A DNA stretch of 64,000 nt from Burkholderia sp. SRS-46 (lineage in GTDB: Bacteria; Pseudomonadota; Gammaproteobacteria; Burkholderiales; Burkholderiaceae), in assembly GCF_004343775.1 (NCBI RefSeq), contig NZ_PTXL01000001.1:62001-126000 (forward strand), in the 5' to 3' direction. Below are positions 45,534 to 53,753 of this stretch, one piece after another. The translations under genes and the position numbers were made by a program. The notes under the pieces were generated by a model that saw only the letters and a program-made list of their open reading frames with translations, did not search any database and was not told where the DNA came from. The number at the start of each line of letters is the position of its first letter. The stretch's first letter is position 1.

Positions 45534-46322
45534 TCAGGCGAGCACGAGGCGGATGCCGACCGCGACCAGCGTCGACGCGAGCAGGTTGCGCAGCAGGCGC
45601 TCGGGCGCGCGCGTCGACAGCACGCTGCCGATCACGATGCCCGGCAGCGAGCCGATCAGCAGCGACAGCAGCATCGACCAGTCGACCGAGCCGAGCAGCC
45701 AGTGGCCCATGCCGGCGACGAGCGTGAGCGGCACCGCGTGCGCGATGTCGGAGCCGACGATGCGGGTGGTCGCGAGCGCCGGGTACAGCAGCAGGAGCAC
45801 GGTGACGCCGATCGCGCCGGCGCCGACCGACGTCATCGACACCAGCACGCCGAGCACGGCGCCCGTCAGCACGGTCGACCACAGCGTGCGGGCCGGGCTC
45901 GGCGCGAGCGGGTTGCGCGCGGCCAGCGCGGTGAGCTGCGGCCGGAAGATCAGCGCGAGCGACGTGAGCAGCAGCGCGCCGCCGAGCACGAGCTGGATCA
46001 TGCGCGCGGTGCCCGGCGCGTTCATCCCGTGCGTGTGCAGCACCCACAGCGTGACGGCCGCGGCCGGGACGCTGCCCGCGGCGAGCCGGCCCGTGATGCG
46101 CCAGTCGACCGAACCCTTCAGGCCGTGGACGAGCGTGCCGGTGGCCTTGGTCGCGGCCGCGTACAGCAGGTCGGTGCCGACCGCCGTCGCCGGATGGACG
46201 CCGAACAGCAGCACGAGGATCGGCGTCATCAGCGAACCGCCGCCGACGCCCGTCAGGCCGACGAGGATGCCGACGAACAGGCCGGACAGGGAGTACAGCA
46301 GATCGATATGGGGAAGCGACAT
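45534..46322 (-). CDS. TauE/SafE-family sulfite/organosulfonate exporter
   Basis: The 262-residue protein has about eight hydrophobic helices in two halves. The first carries LVGLTGVGGGSLMTPILVLLFGVHPATAVGTDLLYAAATKATG and the second MTSVGAGAIGVTVLLLLYPALATTRIVGSDIAHAVPLTLVAG, the paired signature of TauE/SafE exporters. The transported anion is unknown. No sulfur genes adjoin it. Confidence 0.9.
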   Translation of the reverse strand: MSLPHIDLLYSLSGLFVGILVGLTGVGGGSLMTPILVLLFGVHPATAVGTDLLYAAATKATGTLVHGLKGSVDWRITGRLAAGSVPAAAVTLWVLHTHGMNAPGTARMIQLVLGGALLLTSLALIFRPQLTALAARNPLAPSPARTLWSTVLTGAVLGVLVSMTSVGAGAIGVTVLLLLYPALATTRIVGSDIAHAVPLTLVAGMGHWLLGSVDWSMLLSLLIGSLPGIVIGSVLSTRAPERLLRNLLASTLVAVGIRLVLA

Positions 46323-46655
46323 CGGAAGCAGGCGGTTATGCGGCGTTCGGCGGCGGCGCGCGGGTCAAAGTCCGTCATTGTCGCAAATGTCGCGCGCGGA
46401 TGGTCGAATGAGTTAAAATCGGCCTGCCAGCGTCGATGGGGCGGGCGGAGCGCCTTGTCGCACGGGGCTCGGAGGGGGAAGTGGGGCGGAAGTGGGGCGG
46501 TGGGCGCACCGAAATGTGGGGCCTGATTGACTGCGGCGGGCGCGATGCCGGAACGGCCGCGCGGAAACCGGCGAACCGGTTCCACGCGGCGAGCTGGCCG
46601 ATCCGTTGAAACGGGCGTTTGAACCGGATCGGAGCGACGGGTGAGGCGCGCCGCG
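46323..46655. other. 333-bp intergenic region
   Basis: Between two minus-strand genes. A TAAAAT hexamer lies at 46414-46419 on the plus strand but no matching -35 element is present. I see no gene, hairpin or repeat of note. Confidence 0.6.
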
Positions 46656-48098
46656 TCAGTGCATCGCGCCGCCCATCCCGCCTTCGGCCGCGGGTTGCCG
46701 CCGGATGCGCAGGGCGAGGCCGATCAGCGCGGCCATGGCGGCGAACACGGCGCCGAACGCGAACGCGGCGTGGTAGCCGCCGTTCAGCGCGTCGAGCGGC
46801 GCGACCCGGGCCGCCGCCAGCGCGTTGGTGCGCGCGGCCGCGACGCTGGCGAGCACCGCCAGCCCGAGCGCGCCGCCCATCATGAACGCGGTGTTGACGA
46901 TGCCGGACGCGAGGCCCGAATCGGCGGGATCGACGTCGTTCATCGCGGCCAGCAGCACCGGGTTGAACGCGACCCCCGCGCCGATGCCGAGCAGCGTCAT
47001 GCCGGGCAGCACGTGCCACGCGAAGCCGCCGTCCACCGGCGCGCGCGCGAACAGCGCGAGGCCGCATGCGGCGATCAGCAGGCCGGCGGCGATCGGGCCG
47101 CGGATTCCGAAGCGCATCACGATCCGGGCGGACAGCCCGAGCGAGAACGCGGCCATGATCAGGTTGGCCGGCAGGAACGCGAGGCCGACCTGCAGCGGGC
47201 CGTAGCCGAGCACGCGCTGCATGTAGAGCGCGGACAGGAAGAACCACGCGAACATCGCGGCGGCCCACAGCACGCCGATCGTGTTCGCGAGCGCGACGTT
47301 GCGCGCGGCGAACAGCGTGAGCGGCATCAGCGGATGCGCGACGCGCGCCTCGATCGCGACGAACAGCGCGAGCAGCGCGGCGGCCGCGCCGACCAGTGCG
47401 ACGGTCTGCGTCGACAGCCAGCCGGCCTCGTTGCCGTTGACGATCCCATAGACCGCGAGCATCAGCGACGCGGTCACGGTGACGGCGCCCGCGACGTCGA
47501 GCCGCGCGCCGGCGGCCGGCGCGCGCGTGCGCGGCAGCAGCGCGACGCACAGCGCGTAGACGGCGGCGCCGATCGGCAGGTTGACGAGAAAGATCCAGTG
47601 CCACGACAGCGCGCTCGTCAGCAGGCCGCCGAGCAGCACGCCGATGCTGCCGCCGCCCGCGCAGACGAAGCCGTAGACGCCCATCGCGCGCGCCCGTTCG
47701 CCGGGCTCGGTGAACAGGTTCATGATCAGCGACAGCGCCACCGCCGACACGATCGCGCCGCCGAAGCCCTGCACCGCGCGCGCGGCGATCAGCAGCGCCT
47801 GCGATTGCGCGACGCCGCAGGCGAGCGACGCGAGCGTGAACACCGTGAGACCGGCGAGGAACATGCGGCGATGCCCGTACAGGTCGCCGAGCCGGCCGCC
47901 GAGCAGCAGGCAGCCGCCGAAGGTCAGCAGGTATGCGTTGACGACCCAGACGAGCGCCGTCTCGCTGAAGTGCAGGTCGGCGCCGATCGACGGAAGCGCG
48001 ACATTCACGATCGTGCTGTCGAGCACGATCATCAGCACGCCGAGACAGAGGACGATCAGCGCGTACCAGCGCCGCTCGCCGTGGATGCCGTGAGTCAT
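46656..48098 (-). CDS. DHA2-family (EmrB/QacA) MFS drug efflux transporter
   Basis: The 480-residue protein has 14 hydrophobic helices. EmrB/QacA hallmarks are VLDSTIVNVALPSIGADLHFSETALVWVVNAYLL (helix 1-2), GGRLGDLYGHRRMFLAG (motif A) and FVCAGGGSIGVLLGGLLTSALSWHWIFLVNLPIG (motif C region). It ends in a Gly/Met-rich tail (AAEGGMGGAMH). The start at 48098 follows GAGGGA. No EmrA-type adaptor gene is next to it. Likely exports hydrophobic drugs or metabolites. Confidence 0.92.
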   Translation of the reverse strand: MTHGIHGERRWYALIVLCLGVLMIVLDSTIVNVALPSIGADLHFSETALVWVVNAYLLTFGGCLLLGGRLGDLYGHRRMFLAGLTVFTLASLACGVAQSQALLIAARAVQGFGGAIVSAVALSLIMNLFTEPGERARAMGVYGFVCAGGGSIGVLLGGLLTSALSWHWIFLVNLPIGAAVYALCVALLPRTRAPAAGARLDVAGAVTVTASLMLAVYGIVNGNEAGWLSTQTVALVGAAAALLALFVAIEARVAHPLMPLTLFAARNVALANTIGVLWAAAMFAWFFLSALYMQRVLGYGPLQVGLAFLPANLIMAAFSLGLSARIVMRFGIRGPIAAGLLIAACGLALFARAPVDGGFAWHVLPGMTLLGIGAGVAFNPVLLAAMNDVDPADSGLASGIVNTAFMMGGALGLAVLASVAAARTNALAAARVAPLDALNGGYHAAFAFGAVFAAMAALIGLALRIRRQPAAEGGMGGAMH

Positions 48099-48205
48099 GA
48101 TGCCGCGTCCCTCGTGATAGTTATTTGAAAGGGAGCATTGTAGACGTGGCGCGGCGCGGCTTCCTGCCGGTTTCTGGCAGCAGCGGCGCGCTGCCTTGCG
48201 TGGCC

Positions 48206-48937
48206 TTATGCGTGCGGCGGCAGCGCGCAGCCGTCGGGGCCGCATGCCGCCGCGTCGTCGTCGCCGAGTGCGACGATGCCGTCTTGCCACGCTTGCTCGA
48301 GCGCCTGCGCGAATACGTCGGCCGGCTGCGCGCCGGACACCGCGTAGCGGCCGCCGAACACGAACAGCGGCACGCCGCGGCCGCCGATCTGCGCGGCGCG
48401 CGCGACGTCGGCGTCGACTTCGTCGCGGTACGCGTCGCTGCGCAGCACAGCCTCGACCGCCGCGCGCTCGAGCCCCGCGTCGACCGCGAAATCGGCCAGC
48501 GTACCGGGGTCGAACAGCGAACCGCGCTCGCTGAAATAGGCGCGATACAGCCGTTCGGTCAGCGCGTGCGCGCGGCCGGTGGTTTCCGCGAGCTTCACGA
48601 GCCGGTGGCCGTCGAGCGTGTCGCCGACGAGGGTGCCGGGCAGGTCGTAGCGCAGCCCGACGCTCGCCGCCGCGTCGGTGACTTGCCGCAGCATCTGCTC
48701 GACCTGCGCGGGCGCGAGCCGGTACTTGCCGGCGAGCATTGCCTCCACCGGCTCGACCGGCTGGCCGGGGAACAGGCGGTACGCGCGCAGCGCGACATCG
48801 ACGCGATCCGCATGCGCGAACCCGGCGAGCGCCTCGTCGAAGCGGCGCTTGCCGATCCAGCACCACGGGCAGATCAGGTCGGACCAGATTTCGACGGTCA
48901 GCGTCGGGCGGGGCGTTGGGGTGGGAGCGGTCGGCAT
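48206..48937 (-). CDS. FrnE-like DsbA-family oxidoreductase
   Basis: The 243-residue protein has a DsbA thioredoxin fold with the active site CPWC (Cys23, Cys26 in IWSDLICPWCWIGKRRF) and the cis-Pro loop GGRGVPLFVFGGRYAVSGAQPADVF, as in FrnE proteins. A further cysteine pair lies at the C-terminus (AACGPDGCALPPHA), which could be a second redox or metal site. No signal peptide, so cytoplasmic. It lies upstream of the efflux gene in the same direction. Confidence 0.9.
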   Translation of the reverse strand: MPTAPTPTPRPTLTVEIWSDLICPWCWIGKRRFDEALAGFAHADRVDVALRAYRLFPGQPVEPVEAMLAGKYRLAPAQVEQMLRQVTDAAASVGLRYDLPGTLVGDTLDGHRLVKLAETTGRAHALTERLYRAYFSERGSLFDPGTLADFAVDAGLERAAVEAVLRSDAYRDEVDADVARAAQIGGRGVPLFVFGGRYAVSGAQPADVFAQALEQAWQDGIVALGDDDAAACGPDGCALPPHA

Positions 48938-49033
48938 GAGGGCGTGCAGAAGCGTGAAAAAAAGTGTAACTGCGACTATATCACTTTCTTGTTCAGCGCT
49001 TCGGCAACGGGGTGGGGGGCAGTCGCGCGCGGC

Positions 49034-49681
49034 CTACACGTCGCCCTGCGCTTCCTTCAGGTGCTTCAGATGCTTGTAGACGGTCGCGCGCCCCATTCCA
49101 AGCACGTTCGCGACATAGTTCGCCGCGCTCTTGCCGCGGAACGCGCCTTCCGCGTAGAGCGCCTCGACGAGCTCGCGCCGGTGCTCGCGGGTGAGCCCGT
49201 TCAGGCCGACCTGCCGCTCGTGCAGCCAGCCGTGCAGGAATGTGTTGATGCGTTCCTGCCAGTCGTCGCGGAACAGCTCGTCCGGCTGTGCGACGACGCC
49301 GGCGCCCTTGATGAACAGGTCGAGCGTCGCGCGCACCTCGTCGAACACCGCGATGTTGAAGTTGATGCACAGCATCCCGGCCGGGTGCCCGTCGTCGTCG
49401 AACAGCACGTTGCTCACGCAGCGCATCCGCCGGCCGTCCCAGTTGAGCTTCTCGTACGGGCCGATCACGCGCTCGCGCGCCGAGTGGTCGGTTTCCTCGA
49501 GCGCGGAATCGTCGCCGACCTCGCGCTTCGACAGGTTGTTCGCGAGATACAGCACCGTCTGGTCGTGCAGGTCGTGGATCACGACTTCCGCATACGGGAA
49601 GAACAGCGTCGCGATGCCGTCGGCAATCGGCGCGTAGCGGGACAGCAGCAGGTCTTTGACGGGAGATTTCTTCTTGCGCAT
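49034..49681 (-). CDS. dauR: YheO/DauR-type PAS-HTH transcriptional regulator
   Basis: The 215-residue protein has an N-terminal YheO-like PAS domain (LLSRYAPIADGIATLFFPYAEVVIHDL ... VLFDDDGHPAGMLCINFNIAVFDEV) and a C-terminal HTH (FRGKSAANYVANVLGMGRATVYKHLKHLKE). This is the architecture of DauR, the repressor of D-arginine use in Pseudomonas aeruginosa. It lies next to an ornithine-cyclodeaminase-like gene and a FAD amino-acid dehydrogenase gene, as dauR does with dauBA. The symbol is by analogy. Two AGTCTA palindromes nearby are its likely sites. Confidence 0.78.
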   Translation of the reverse strand: MRKKKSPVKDLLLSRYAPIADGIATLFFPYAEVVIHDLHDQTVLYLANNLSKREVGDDSALEETDHSARERVIGPYEKLNWDGRRMRCVSNVLFDDDGHPAGMLCINFNIAVFDEVRATLDLFIKGAGVVAQPDELFRDDWQERINTFLHGWLHERQVGLNGLTREHRRELVEALYAEGAFRGKSAANYVANVLGMGRATVYKHLKHLKEAQGDV

Positions 49682-49785
49682 CGGGATCGCACTCTCGGGT
49701 GAGCCTGCGGCAGGCGCCCCAGGGCGCCGGCGCGCAACCGCCGCGGCGGTTGCGCCATTGTATCGGCCTCGCGCGCGCGTGATGC

Positions 49786-50748
49786 TCATGCCTGCGTCAG
49801 GTGCGTGTACAGCGCGTGCGCGATCGCGACGTCCTCGAGGCCGAGGCCGATCGAGCGGAAGAACGCATGGCGCGTGCGTGACGGCGCCGGACACGCGCCG
49901 TGCACGAGCGCCGGCAGGTCGCCGACGATCCGTTCGGCCGTCCAGCCGTGCTCGGCGGCGGCGCGCTGCATCTCGCCCGCGCTTGCGGGCGTCGTGTGCC
50001 GGTAGTCGCAATACACGTCCATGTCGGGCAGCCAGGCGGGCGGGATCTCATGCGCCTGCGCGACGTTGGTGCTGATCGACGTGATGAGCGCGGGGCGCGT
50101 GAGCATGCCGTCGCCGAGCACCGGCGCGCCGGACGACGTGCACAGCATCACGACGTCCGCGTCGCGCACGCACGCGTCGAGGCTGGCGGCCGGCCGCGCG
50201 CGCGGATCGAGCCGGGCGAGCTCGGCCTGCAGCGCCGCGTCGCCCGCGAGCGCCGGCGAATACACGCGGATCGTCTCCCAGTCGCGCAGCGCCGCCGTGT
50301 GCCGCAGGTGCGCGAGGCCGACCGCACCCGTGCCGACCACCGCGAGGTGCCGCGCGCTGCCCGGCGCGAGACAGTCGACCGCGAGCGCCGTCGTGCCGGC
50401 GGTGCGCTCGACCGTCAGGCGGCCGGCGTCGCACCACATCAGCGGCTGGCCGGTGCGCATCGACATCAGCGCGGTCCATGCGGTCACGATGGGCTTGCCG
50501 TCCGTCACGATATACGGCGACAGCTTGGCGCCGAACACCTGCTCGTCGGCGAGCGCGCCGAGGTAGGTGATGAAGTCGCCGGCCCCGCCGGGGAACAGCG
50601 TGAGCGTCTGCGGCGGCTGTACCGCGCGCGCCGTGGCGAGCGCGGCGAACATGCGTTGCAGCGTGCCGAGCACGTCGAGCGACGGAAGGGCGGCGCGCAC
50701 CGCCGCGTCGTCGACGGTCAGCGGCAGGGACGGGACGGCTTGCGTCAT
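49786..50748 (-). CDS. Ornithine cyclodeaminase/mu-crystallin family protein (imine reductase candidate, DauB-like)
   Basis: The 320-residue protein has the OCD/CRYM fold. It shows a substrate-lysine region QVFGAKLSPYIVTDGKPIV, an Arg at SMRTGQPL, and an NAD(P) motif AVVGTGAVGLAHLRHTAAL. Where ornithine cyclodeaminase has a catalytic Asp before the EL motif, this protein reads STNVAQAHEI, so it may instead reduce imino acids. DauB of the D-arginine pathway does this. It diverges from the binding-protein and FAD-dehydrogenase genes, with shared palindromes between. Confidence 0.82.
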   Translation of the reverse strand: MTQAVPSLPLTVDDAAVRAALPSLDVLGTLQRMFAALATARAVQPPQTLTLFPGGAGDFITYLGALADEQVFGAKLSPYIVTDGKPIVTAWTALMSMRTGQPLMWCDAGRLTVERTAGTTALAVDCLAPGSARHLAVVGTGAVGLAHLRHTAALRDWETIRVYSPALAGDAALQAELARLDPRARPAASLDACVRDADVVMLCTSSGAPVLGDGMLTRPALITSISTNVAQAHEIPPAWLPDMDVYCDYRHTTPASAGEMQRAAAEHGWTAERIVGDLPALVHGACPAPSRTRHAFFRSIGLGLEDVAIAHALYTHLTQA

Positions 50749-50822
50749 GGAAGGTTCTCCGGTCGGGGCCGGGCGCACGGTCTGTCGATGCGGGCGTCCG
50801 GCGGTGTTCGTGGTGGACGAAA

Positions 50823-50837
50823 AGTCTAATATAGACT
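50823..50837. promoter_or_regulatory. Operator palindrome 1 of the D-amino-acid cluster
   Basis: AGTCTA-ATA-TAGACT, a perfect 6-3-6 palindrome 75 bases upstream of the OCD-like gene's ATG. It matches the half-sites of a second palindrome 155 bases away. Confidence 0.78.
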
Positions 50838-50977
50838 CAAGATTTCAGGTTAGCTTTTCTTTTTCGGCTGCGTCCCGGTCTGCGGATTGTCGAAAAGGTG
50901 CCTGAAATCAAGGGCATGAGGTCGAGGCTGGCCATTTCGGTGCGCCAGGATGGGGGCGCGATTATCGTATCCCCTAT

Positions 50978-51010
50978 AGTCTATAGTAGACTTTCAGTCT
51001 ATATTTAGCC
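50978..51010. promoter_or_regulatory. Operator palindrome 2 plus a degenerate copy
   Basis: AGTCTA-TAG-TAGACT at 50978-50992 is a perfect 6-3-6 palindrome with the same half-sites as the copy at 50823. It is followed at 50996 by AGTCTA-TAT-TTAGCC, which keeps one half-site. The group lies on the binding-protein side of the divergent region, so one dimeric regulator could control both directions and loop the DNA between. Confidence 0.78.
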
Positions 51011-51127
51011 TGCATGGATTCGCGTTGCCGCGTGCCCGGCCGTCGCGCGGTTTCCGCCGTTGCGACGCCCGTTGGCGCCGGCGCCGTGCCGCCGATCTTC
51101 ATTGCCTCAACCCGGACAGGACCCGTC

Positions 51128-51913
51128 ATGAACTGGAAGCTCTCCCTCTGCGCCGCCGCGGCTTTCGCGAGCGTGGCCGTCGCCGCCCACGCGGAATCGA
51201 CCGCCAACACGTTGCGTTTCGGCATCGAAGCCGCCTATCCGCCGTTCGAGAGCAAGACGCCGGCCGGCCAGTTGCAGGGCTTCGACGTGGACGTCGGCAA
51301 TGCCGTGTGCGCGAAGCTGAAGATGAAGTGCGTGTGGGTCGAGAACGCGTTCGACGGGCTGATCCCCGCGCTGCAGGCGCGCAAGTTCGACGCGATCAAC
51401 TCGGCGATGAACATCACCGCGAAGCGCCGGCAGAGTATCGACTTCACGCCGGCGATCTACGTCGTGCCGATCGTGATGGTCGCGAAGCATGGCTCGCCGC
51501 TGCGGCCGGACACGGCGAGCCTGCGCGGCAAGCGCGTCGGCGTGCTGCAGGGCTCGTCGCAGGAGGATTTCCTGAAGGCGCACTGGGCCAGTGCGGGCGT
51601 GTCGGTCGTGTCATATCAGGATCAGGACCAGATCTACGCGGATCTCGTCGCGGGCCGCCTCGACGCGGCGGTGCAGGAAGCGCAGACCGCGCAGGACGGC
51701 TTCCTCGACAAGCCGGCCGGCCGCGACTTCCAGATCGTCGGCGAGCCGCTGAAGGATCCGGCGACGCTCGGCGAGGGCACGGGCTTCGGGATGCGCAAGG
51801 GCGACAAGGCGCTGCAGGCGAAGATCGTCGGCGCGCTCGATGCGCTGAAGAAGGACGGCACGCTGAGCGCGCTGTCGCAGAAGTACTTCAAGCGCGACAT
51901 CATCGCGAAGTAA
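51128..51913 (+). CDS. Amino-acid ABC transporter periplasmic binding protein
   Basis: The 261-residue protein has a signal peptide (MNWKLSLCAAAAFASVAVAAHAES) and a family 3 solute-binding domain: LRFGIEAAYPPFESKTPAGQLQGFDVDVGNAVCAKLKMKC is the usual opening (shown in parts), with DAINSAMNITAKRRQSIDFTPAIY and DLVAGRLDAAVQEAQ. Relatives bind basic amino acids. No permease or ATPase genes accompany it. The downstream FAD dehydrogenase suggests it captures the D-amino acid. Start at 51128 is chosen at the signal peptide. Confidence 0.9.
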   Translation: MNWKLSLCAAAAFASVAVAAHAESTANTLRFGIEAAYPPFESKTPAGQLQGFDVDVGNAVCAKLKMKCVWVENAFDGLIPALQARKFDAINSAMNITAKRRQSIDFTPAIYVVPIVMVAKHGSPLRPDTASLRGKRVGVLQGSSQEDFLKAHWASAGVSVVSYQDQDQIYADLVAGRLDAAVQEAQTAQDGFLDKPAGRDFQIVGEPLKDPATLGEGTGFGMRKGDKALQAKIVGALDALKKDGTLSALSQKYFKRDIIAK

Positions 51914-51980
51914 GCGGGGCCGGGTGCCGGGCGCGGGCCCGGTGCGCATCACAACGACTTTCGACGCAGTGCGAGGAAGC

Positions 51981-53225
51981 ATGGATTTCGACGTCATCGT
52001 CCTGGGGGCCGGCATCGTCGGCGTGTCGTCGGCGCTGCATCTGCAGGATCGCGGCCTGCGCGTCGCGCTCGTCGACCGGCGCGCGCCGGGCGAGGAAACG
52101 AGCCACGGCAACGCGGGGCTGATCGAGCGCTCGTCGGTCGTGCCGTATGCGTTCCCGCGCAAGCTCGGCACGCTGCTGCGCTATGCGCGCAACCGCTCGG
52201 TCGATCTCTACTGGGACTACAAGGCGATGCCGGCCTACGCGGGTTGGCTCGCGCGCTTCTGGCGGGAATCGTCGCCCACGCGGCTCGCGGCCGCCGCGCG
52301 CGACCTGCTGCCGCTCGTCGCGGCGAGCGTGGACGAGCACGACGCGTTGCTCGCACGCACCGACGCGCAGCCGCTCGTGCACGACGGCGGCTGGATCGAG
52401 GCGTTCCGCTCGCCCGCGCTGTTCGACGCGGAGGCGCGCGCGCAGCAGCGCATCGCGGACGAGCACGGGCTGCGGATGAGCGTGCTCGACGCGCATGCGC
52501 TGCGTGGCCGGGAGCCGGGCCTCGGCGACGCGTTTTGCGGCGCGTTCCACTGGCAGGACCCGAAGACCGTGTCGAATCCGGGCGGGCTGACGAAGGCGTA
52601 TGCGCGGCTCTTCGAGCGCGAGGGCGGCATGGTGCTGCTCGGCGATGCGACGACGCTCGCGCAGGAACGCGACGGCTGGCGCGTCGACACCGTGCAAGGG
52701 CGGATCGCGGCTCGTTCGGCGGTGGTCGCGCTGGGCCCGTGGTCCGACCAGGTGTTCGCGCCGCTCGGCTACCGGATTCCGCTGCGCGCGAAGCGCGGCT
52801 ATCACATGCACTACCGGCCGACGCGCGCGCCGTTGAACGTGCCGGTCTGCGATACGGAGGCGGGCTTCGTCGTCGCGCCGATGGACGGCGGCCGCCTGCG
52901 GCTCACGACCGGCGTCGAGATCGCGCTGCGCGACGCACCGCCGACCGGCATCCAGCTGGCCCGCGCGGAGCCGCTCGCGCGCGAGGCGTTCGGCATCGGC
53001 GAGCGGCTCGATCCCGCGCCGTGGCTCGGGATGCGTCCGTGCACGCCCGACATGCGCCCGGTGATCGGGCCCGCGCCGCGCCACCGGCATCTGTGGTTCG
53101 CGTTCGGCCATTGTCACCACGGGCTGACGCTCGGGCCCGCGAGCGGCCGCCTGCTCGCCGAGATGATGACGGGCGCGCCGACCTACATCGATCCCCATCC
53201 CTATCGCCCCGCACGCTTCGGCTGA
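51981..53225 (+). CDS. FAD-dependent D-amino-acid dehydrogenase (DadA/DauA family)
   Basis: The 414-residue protein is a DAO-fold flavoenzyme with the FAD motif DVIVLGAGIVGVSSALHLQDRG at the N-terminus, SHGNAGLIERSSVVPYAFP, and the C-terminal WLGMRPCTPDMRPVIGPAPRHRHLWFAFGHCHHGLTLGP. These are typical of membrane-linked D-amino-acid dehydrogenases. With the OCD-like reductase it could turn D- into L-amino acids via the imine. GAGGAAGC precedes the ATG; a terminator follows. Confidence 0.88.
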   Translation: MDFDVIVLGAGIVGVSSALHLQDRGLRVALVDRRAPGEETSHGNAGLIERSSVVPYAFPRKLGTLLRYARNRSVDLYWDYKAMPAYAGWLARFWRESSPTRLAAAARDLLPLVAASVDEHDALLARTDAQPLVHDGGWIEAFRSPALFDAEARAQQRIADEHGLRMSVLDAHALRGREPGLGDAFCGAFHWQDPKTVSNPGGLTKAYARLFEREGGMVLLGDATTLAQERDGWRVDTVQGRIAARSAVVALGPWSDQVFAPLGYRIPLRAKRGYHMHYRPTRAPLNVPVCDTEAGFVVAPMDGGRLRLTTGVEIALRDAPPTGIQLARAEPLAREAFGIGERLDPAPWLGMRPCTPDMRPVIGPAPRHRHLWFAFGHCHHGLTLGPASGRLLAEMMTGAPTYIDPHPYRPARFG

Positions 53226-53249
53226 GCGTACCAGCGGGCCGAGAACCGG

Positions 53250-53275
53250 CGCCGGCCTCGATGGCCGGCGTTTTC
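53250..53275 (+). terminator. Rho-independent terminator after the dehydrogenase gene
   Basis: CGCCGGCC-TCGAT-GGCCGGCG followed by TTTT; perfect 8-bp stem 25 bases after the stop codon. Confidence 0.85.
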
Positions 53276-53753
53276 GCACGTGCGTCGCGCCGAGCGCGGG
53301 GATTGAAACAGTTTTTCATTCGACTGTCGCCGGGATCGATGCTTTTCTGATTTTAAATTGTCTGTGTAATCTCATGGAAAGAAATCGCGCAATAAGAAAT
53401 TTATCGATTGCGCGATTTTTTGAATGCCTTTTCATATCCGTGAAACAGGTTGCGTCTGGTCAATTGCATTGACATGCCAGACCGCGCAAACGACGCGTTC
53501 CGGCGTGACCCCCTATGTACCGGAACACGTTACCTTGGACCTCGCAAACGTTACGTTACATTCGCGCGCCCGGCGCGCGTTTCCTCATATCATTAAGCGG
53601 GTGCATGGTAATTTTTCGCAATGAAATCAAATGAAAAATGCGATATTGCGATGCAATAAATATGGAAATGAAACCTGATTTTCATTAGTGGCACGTTTCG
53701 TGCACCCCGTCCCCGTGCTTTATCAACGTAGTGCCAACCGAGATGAGGTCACG
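53276..53753. promoter_or_regulatory. AT-rich, structured intergenic region before the repeat-protein gene
   Basis: About 480 bases markedly richer in A+T than flanking genes. It holds a terminator-like hairpin at 53382-53421, a GTCTGG/CCAGAC hairpin at 53454-53482 and AATGAAA-N6-TTTCATT at 53667-53686. There is no coding frame of note. Such a leader suggests complex control of the exported repeat protein, perhaps silencing by a nucleoid protein plus an activator. Confidence 0.5.
53382..53421 (+). terminator. Orphan intrinsic-terminator-like hairpin (possible small RNA 3' end)
   Basis: AAATCGCGCAAT, a 13-base loop, then ATTGCGCGATTT with six T's. This is a perfect 12-bp stem with a T-tract on the plus strand, about 110 bases beyond the terminator of the previous operon. 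No gene lies between, so it may end a small RNA or be an attenuator. Confidence 0.6.
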
